From NCBI RefSeq assembly GCF_006539505.1, contig NZ_BJND01000008.1, positions 186,001-250,000 of the forward strand: DNA of 64,000 nt. Direction: 5' to 3'. Under the pieces are notes generated by a model, which saw nothing but the letters and a program-made list of their open reading frames with translations, searched no databases and had not been told where the DNA came from. Within the stretch, counting starts at the first letter, position 1. Every line of letters starts with the position of its first letter. A program made the position numbers and the translations under genes. Positions 60,024-64,000 of the stretch are shown here, piece after piece. This DNA comes from Streptomyces spinoverrucosus (GTDB lineage Bacteria; Actinomycetota; Actinomycetes; Streptomycetales; Streptomycetaceae).

Positions 60024-61097
60024 ATGTCCGGCATGGTCAGCATCGGTGCTCTCGTTCCGCTGACTCGGCCCGGCTGGGTCGAGGGGGGCCAACACTTGCT
60101 CGCCGGCCTCGAGTTGGCCGTTCGTGAAGTCAATGACGCCGGCGGGATCGTCGGAAGACCACTCGAGCTGGTGGTCCGAGACACCGCGGCTGATCCACAC
60201 AGGGCCGCGGCGGCCGTGGATGAATTGGCTCACCTGGGCGTGGCTGCCCTGGCGGGGGAGTACCACAGCGTCGTAGCTCGCGCCGCTGCCGTCAGGGCCG
60301 ACGCCCTCGGCCTGCCGTTCCTCTGCTCGTCAGCGGTTCTCGACGCGCTCACCGAACAGCCGACGGAATGGGTCGCGCGCCTCGCCCCAGCGCAGTCCCA
60401 CGGCTGGCAGATCTACGCGGATTTCCTCCTCGGCGCGGGCCACAGTCGTATCGCCGTAGCAGCCCAGTCGAGTGTCTACTGGTCATCCGGGGTCCGCATT
60501 CTGCGGGACTACCTCGCTCCGCGCGGCGGCACCGTCATCGAACTCGATATGCGCGCGCTCACCCCCACGGCCGTGTGCGACGAACTCGTCGACAATCGCG
60601 CGACAGCCCTCCTTCTTCTGGTCGGCCACCCGGAGCCGGCAGTGTCGATCGTCAAGTCTGTCCGCCGCGACCAGCGCCTCGCCGAGATCATGATTGGTGC
60701 TCCGGCTGGGCAACCGGAGTTCGCCGAATGGGCGACGTTGCTGGGCGAAGACGGCTCAGCGGTCCCGTTCTTGCGCTACCTGCCCGAGCGCCTCGGCCCA
60801 CTCGGTGCGCGAGTCGAGACGGCCCTCCGCGAGCGGCTGGGCAACGCGCCCTCCTTCGTCGCCTTCGAGGGTTACGACACGGTCGCCGTCCTCGCCGATG
60901 TGCTGCGTTCTCACGGCGCGGACCGGGCGCGCACTGCCGAATCCTGGCCGCGCGTTGCTGTCGAGGGCACTCGCGGGCAGATCCGGTTCTCCCGCACGCC
61001 GGGCATCAGCGTTTGGCAATGGGCTTGGACGCCGGTCCAAGTCGTTGATCGGGATCCGGCGGAACCCGATCGTTTTCGGATCCTTCACGCCAGTTGA
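60024..61097 (+). CDS. Periplasmic-binding-fold protein (branched-chain amino acid type) without signal peptide
   Basis: A protein of about 357 residues resembling the leucine/amide-binding family: IGALVPLTRPGWVEGGQHLL, GLELAVREVNDAGGIVGRPLELVVRDT, then AAALAGEY-like and VAFEGYDTVAVLADVL. These proteins normally carry a lipoprotein signal; none is seen here from the ATG at 60024 (GGGGGATCC upstream) or from the frame further upstream, so it is probably cytosolic. It may be a sensor or regulator rather than a transport component, and no ABC genes are adjacent. Codon use is a little less GC-biased than neighbours. It is followed by a flavin oxidoreductase gene after 107 bp. Confidence 0.75.
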   Translation: MSGMVSIGALVPLTRPGWVEGGQHLLAGLELAVREVNDAGGIVGRPLELVVRDTAADPHRAAAAVDELAHLGVAALAGEYHSVVARAAAVRADALGLPFLCSSAVLDALTEQPTEWVARLAPAQSHGWQIYADFLLGAGHSRIAVAAQSSVYWSSGVRILRDYLAPRGGTVIELDMRALTPTAVCDELVDNRATALLLLVGHPEPAVSIVKSVRRDQRLAEIMIGAPAGQPEFAEWATLLGEDGSAVPFLRYLPERLGPLGARVETALRERLGNAPSFVAFEGYDTVAVLADVLRSHGADRARTAESWPRVAVEGTRGQIRFSRTPGISVWQWAWTPVQVVDRDPAEPDRFRILHAS

Positions 61098-61204
61098 GAG
61101 AGCACGCAGGTCCGACTGCCCCAGAGGCCGGCCGCCCCACCAGGAGATGTCGCCGCCACCGGAGGAAGATGGAGAAACCCATCGGATCACGGACGGGAGC
61201 AGAC

Positions 61205-62665
61205 ATGAACGGCACTTCTCGCGCCTACGACGTGGTGGTTCTCGGTGCCGGTCCCGCGGGCGAGAACCTGGCTGATCGTACGAGGGCCGCCGGGCTCACA
61301 TCGGTGATCGTGGAGAACGAGCTGCTGGGCGGAGAGTGCTCGTTCTGGGCGTGCGAACCCAGTAAGGCGCTGCTGCGTCCCGTGATCGCACGCGCCGACG
61401 CCCGCCGGGTACCGGGGCTGAGGCGAGCGGTCGAAGGACCGCTGGACGTGCCCGCGGTCTTCGCGCACCGCGACAAGATGGCCACCTACTGGCAGGACGA
61501 GGACCAGGTCGACTGGCTTCGTTCCGTGTCCGTGGACCTGATCCGGGGGCACGGCCGGCTGGACGGGCCGCGCCAGGTCGTGGTGGACATGCCCGACGGT
61601 GAGACCGTACGCCTCACGGCCCGGCACGCCGTCGGGGTGTGCACCGGAACGGTCACCGCCTTCCCCGATCTGCCGGGCCTGGAGCACGCCCGCCCCTGGA
61701 CGAATCGTGACGCGACCGCCGCCCGGCACGTGCCGGACCGCCTCGCCGTGGTGGGCGGCGGCGTGGTGGCCGTCGAGATGGCCACGGCGTTCCAGGCGCT
61801 CGGATCGCAGGTGACCATGCTGGTGCGCGGACACAAGGGCCTGCTCAACCGGATGGAACCGTTCGCCGGGGAGATGGTGGCCGACGCCCTGCGGGCCGCC
61901 GGTGCGGATGTGCGGTTCGGCACCTCGGTGACCGGCGTCGCCCGGGAGGACGGCGCGCAGAGCCCGGTACGGGTCGATCTGGACGACGGAGACTCACTGG
62001 TGGCGGACGAGATCCTGTTTGCGACCGGCCGCTCGCCCCACACCGCGGACATCGGCCTGGAGACCATCGGCCTGACCCCGGGCGACTGGCTCACCGTGGA
62101 CGACTCGTACCGGGTGACGGACGTCGCCGACGGATGGCTCTACGCGGTCGGCGACGTCAACCACCGTGCCCTGATGACCCACCAGGGCAAGTACCAGGCG
62201 CGCATCGCGGGCGCCGTGATCGGAGCGCGCGCCAAGGGAGAGGCACTCGACGACAGGCGGTGGGGCGCCCACGCCTCGACGGCCGACAGCGCCGCCGTGC
62301 CCCAGGTGGTCTTCTCCGAGCCGGAGGTGGCGAGCGTGGGGCTGACGACGCGGGAGGCGGAGCGTGCCGGGCTCCGCGTCGACGTCGTGGACTACGACAT
62401 CGGCCGCGTCGCCGGCGCGGCCCAGTACTCCGACGGGTACCAAGGCAGGGCGCGTGTGCTCATCGACGCCGAACGCCGCACAGTCGTCGGTGTGACGTTC
62501 GTCGGTCCCGGAACACAGGAGCTCCTGTACTCCGCGACCGTCGTCGTCGCGAGTGAGGTGCAGGTGGATCGGCTGTGGCATGCCGTCCCGGCCTTCCCGA
62601 CGATCAGTGAGGTCTGGTTGCGCATCCTGGAGACGTACCGGGACCGCACCGGCACGGTGGCGTGA
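61205..62665 (+). CDS. Pyridine nucleotide-disulfide oxidoreductase (mercuric reductase/lipoamide dehydrogenase-like)
   Basis: A 486-residue flavoprotein. FAD motif DVVVLGAGPAGENLADR, redox pair Cys45 and Cys50 in GGECSFWACEPSK, NAD(P) motif RLAVVGGGVVAVEMATAFQ, second FAD motif GWLYAVGDVNHRALMTHQGKY, and a C-terminal dimerisation domain with FSEPEVASVGLT and HAVPAFPTISE, where His and Glu act as proton-relay residues. There is no HMA domain and no C-terminal Cys pair, so mercury reduction is not supported; reduction of a disulfide or quinone-like compound is possible. The ATG at 61205 follows GGGAGCAGAC. Confidence 0.88.
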   Translation: MNGTSRAYDVVVLGAGPAGENLADRTRAAGLTSVIVENELLGGECSFWACEPSKALLRPVIARADARRVPGLRRAVEGPLDVPAVFAHRDKMATYWQDEDQVDWLRSVSVDLIRGHGRLDGPRQVVVDMPDGETVRLTARHAVGVCTGTVTAFPDLPGLEHARPWTNRDATAARHVPDRLAVVGGGVVAVEMATAFQALGSQVTMLVRGHKGLLNRMEPFAGEMVADALRAAGADVRFGTSVTGVAREDGAQSPVRVDLDDGDSLVADEILFATGRSPHTADIGLETIGLTPGDWLTVDDSYRVTDVADGWLYAVGDVNHRALMTHQGKYQARIAGAVIGARAKGEALDDRRWGAHASTADSAAVPQVVFSEPEVASVGLTTREAERAGLRVDVVDYDIGRVAGAAQYSDGYQGRARVLIDAERRTVVGVTFVGPGTQELLYSATVVVASEVQVDRLWHAVPAFPTISEVWLRILETYRDRTGTVA

Positions 62666-62925
62666 TCGCATGGCCGGCACGCGGCAGACGCCGTACGCGC
62701 CGGCCCCAATGACCGCGGCCGTCACGGAGTTGCAGCCCCACGCGGCACATAGGGTCCGCCTGCGTGACGGTATGTGCTGCCGTGCCTCCTCGGCCGGGAG
62801 GGCCGCCTGCCGCCTCGTGTGGTGGCGGGCAGCCAAGCGCGGTACGTTCGAAAGAGTCGGCCACGCCGTAGCGGTGTCCATCGACGGCTTGTGGCGCTGA
62901 GATCCCCTCGCCGGGGAGGCCTCCC

Positions 62926-63491
62926 ATGAAGCTGGAAGGGTCCGTCGCGTTCGTCACGGGGGCCAATCGAGGACTCGGGGAGCAGTTCGTACGGGCCCTT
63001 GTCGAAGCCGGAGCAGCCAAGGTCTACGCCGGAGCGCGTGATCCCGCGAAAGTCTCCGCACCGAGGGCCGTACCGGTCGCCGTGGACATCACCGACCACG
63101 AGTTCGTCGGAGCGGAGGCCGACCAGGCCCAGGACGTGACGCTCCATCAACGTCCTCTCCGTGCTGTGCTGGATGTCGATCCCGGTCAGCGCCGGATACG
63201 CCGCGGCCAAGTCCGCCGCATGGTCGGTGACCAACGCCTTGAGGGTGGCCCTCGCGGAACAGGGCACCCAGGTCACGGCGCTGCACGTCGGCTCCTCGCG
63301 ACCGACATGGCTGCCGCCGTGCCGGCCCGAAGTCCGATCCCGGCACGGTGGCCCGCTCCACCCTCGACGCAGTCGAGGCAGGACATCTCCAGGCGCTCGG
63401 CGACGACGTCAGTAATCAGGTCCAGGCGGCGCTGTCCGAAGGACCGGACGCGCTGTACCCCCAACTGGGCGGTGGCCGATCGCTCGTCTGA
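62926..63491 (+). pseudogene. Short-chain dehydrogenase gene broken by deletion and frameshifts
   Basis: From an ATG at 62926 (CGGGGAGGCCTCCC upstream) the product starts as a normal SDR: GSVAFVTGANRGLGEQFVRA, then ARDPAK and VAVDITD. About 70 residues expected before the catalytic region are missing. Around 63161 another frame gives the active-site piece SIPVSAGYAAAKSAAW (Tyr-x3-Lys) and ALRVALAEQGTQVTALHVG; LLATDMAAAV follows in a third placement and PKSDPGTVARSTLDAVEAG to a TGA at 63491 in yet another frame. At least three frame changes plus a deletion show the gene is dead unless the sequence is faulty. Confidence 0.82.
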
Positions 63492-63552
63492 CGCACGAGG
63501 ACGAACCCCGGCCCTCCGAACCGTCGCCGCCCACTCATCACCGGAGAAGCAG

Positions 63553-64000
63553 ATGACGGGCAGCCCGCCGAACCAGCACCGCGGCCTGAACGAACAGACC
63601 GTGGTGGTGATCGGCGCCAGTCCGGGGATCGGACTTGCGACCGCGCGTCTCGTCCGCGCCCTCGGCGGCCAGGTCGTCATGGTGGCGCGCAGCAGGCAGC
63701 GGCTGGAGCGGGCGGCGGCCGAGATCCGGCCGCTGAGCACCGCGGCCCTCGACGCCACCGACACCGACAGTCTCCAGCAGTTCTTCCACGACCTGCCCGG
63801 CACGGTCGACCACGTCATCTCGACAGCCGGTTCCCCGTCGTACCTGCCCTTGGCCGACCTGGACCTCGCCGAGGCGCGCCACCACTTCGGCTACCGCATC
63901 GCCATGACGCTCGGCATCGCCAAGTACAGCGGAGGCAAGGTGCGGGACGCGGGGACGCTGCTGTTCATCGGCGGCACCGGCAGTCGGCGCCCCGGCGTCG
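63553..64000 (+). CDS. SDR family oxidoreductase, C-terminus beyond window
   Basis: A partial gene of 149 codons to the window edge. The N-terminal Rossmann motif is TVVVIGASPGIGLATARL, followed by ALDATDTDSL and a VDHVISTAG strand in place of the usual NNAG. The active-site Tyr-Lys lies in or beyond YRIAMTLGIAKYSGGK. CCGGAGAAGCAG precedes the ATG at 63553. It lies 61 bp after the broken SDR gene, and differs from it in sequence, so it is not its missing part. Confidence 0.85.
   Translation, partial: MTGSPPNQHRGLNEQTVVVIGASPGIGLATARLVRALGGQVVMVARSRQRLERAAAEIRPLSTAALDATDTDSLQQFFHDLPGTVDHVISTAGSPSYLPLADLDLAEARHHFGYRIAMTLGIAKYSGGKVRDAGTLLFIGGTGSRRPGV

Noticed and set aside
61205..62665. Mercuric reductase
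   Set aside because: No HMA domain, no C-terminal Cys pair and no mer genes nearby.

Overview
The window reads as chromosomal DNA of a Streptomyces. GC is very high with strong G/C bias at third codon positions, GTG and TTG starts are common, and there is a geosmin synthase, an AfsA/gamma-butyrolactone receptor pair, a conservon (sensor kinase, Roadblock, DUF742, GTPase) and the typical Streptomyces intergenic repeat. The order murC, msrB ... CprB-type receptor ... geosmin synthase resembles the part of the S. coelicolor chromosome that carries cprB and the geosmin synthase gene. No rRNA, tRNA, CRISPR array, insertion sequence or intact prophage was recognised.

Layout. 1-2.0 kb: TIGR04222-like membrane protein (cut by the window edge) next to a DUF692/MNIO enzyme. 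2.2-9.1 kb, minus strand: peptidyl-tRNA hydrolase, polysaccharide deacetylase lipoprotein, PhoX-like Tat phosphatase, slipin, a carbonic anhydrase/SulP pair and a small secreted protein with a palindromic promoter. 9.3-14.65 kb: zapE, about 850 bp of G/T-rich degenerate repeat, a RibD-type reductase, a small conserved protein, murC and msrB. 14.65-17.1 kb: decayed accessory patch with an intact PIN toxin/ribbon-helix-helix antitoxin pair, a TetR remnant and a frameshifted two-helix membrane protein. 17.1-23.7 kb: FAD monooxygenase converging on the mutA-mutB-meaB methylmalonyl-CoA mutase operon, with 89-91 bp tandem repeats at the junction. 23.9-29.4 kb: six-gene operon fitting 4-hydroxyproline catabolism, ending in its probable GntR regulator.

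29.8-35.3 kb: GAF/PP2C phosphatase and two two-component systems. 35.4-38.2 kb: ferric-reductase-like membrane oxidoreductase, an exported protein with two nearly identical FMN-binding domains, and ApbE, which together look like a flavinylated electron-transfer chain across the membrane; the second two-component system is divergent from it. 38.4-46.3 kb: glycine-betaine-type (OpuB/ProU) ABC importer whose binding protein is separated from its ATPase and permeases by a conservon. 46.7-48.5 kb: secreted subtilisin with a P-domain. 48.6-51.0 kb: butyrolactone signalling cassette (receptor, AfsA-type synthase, CprB-like receptor) with ARE-like sites. 51.1-59.9 kb: ARMT1-like phosphatase, hydrolase, secreted EEP nuclease/phosphatase, geosmin synthase, SUKH-like protein, PDZ membrane protein and metallophosphoesterase. 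60.0-64.0 kb: leaderless periplasmic-binding-fold protein, flavin disulfide oxidoreductase, a broken SDR gene and the start of another SDR.

Most functions are assigned from motifs and family resemblance read by eye; no database search was run. Start codons were chosen from ribosome-binding sites and overlaps, and several are uncertain as noted.
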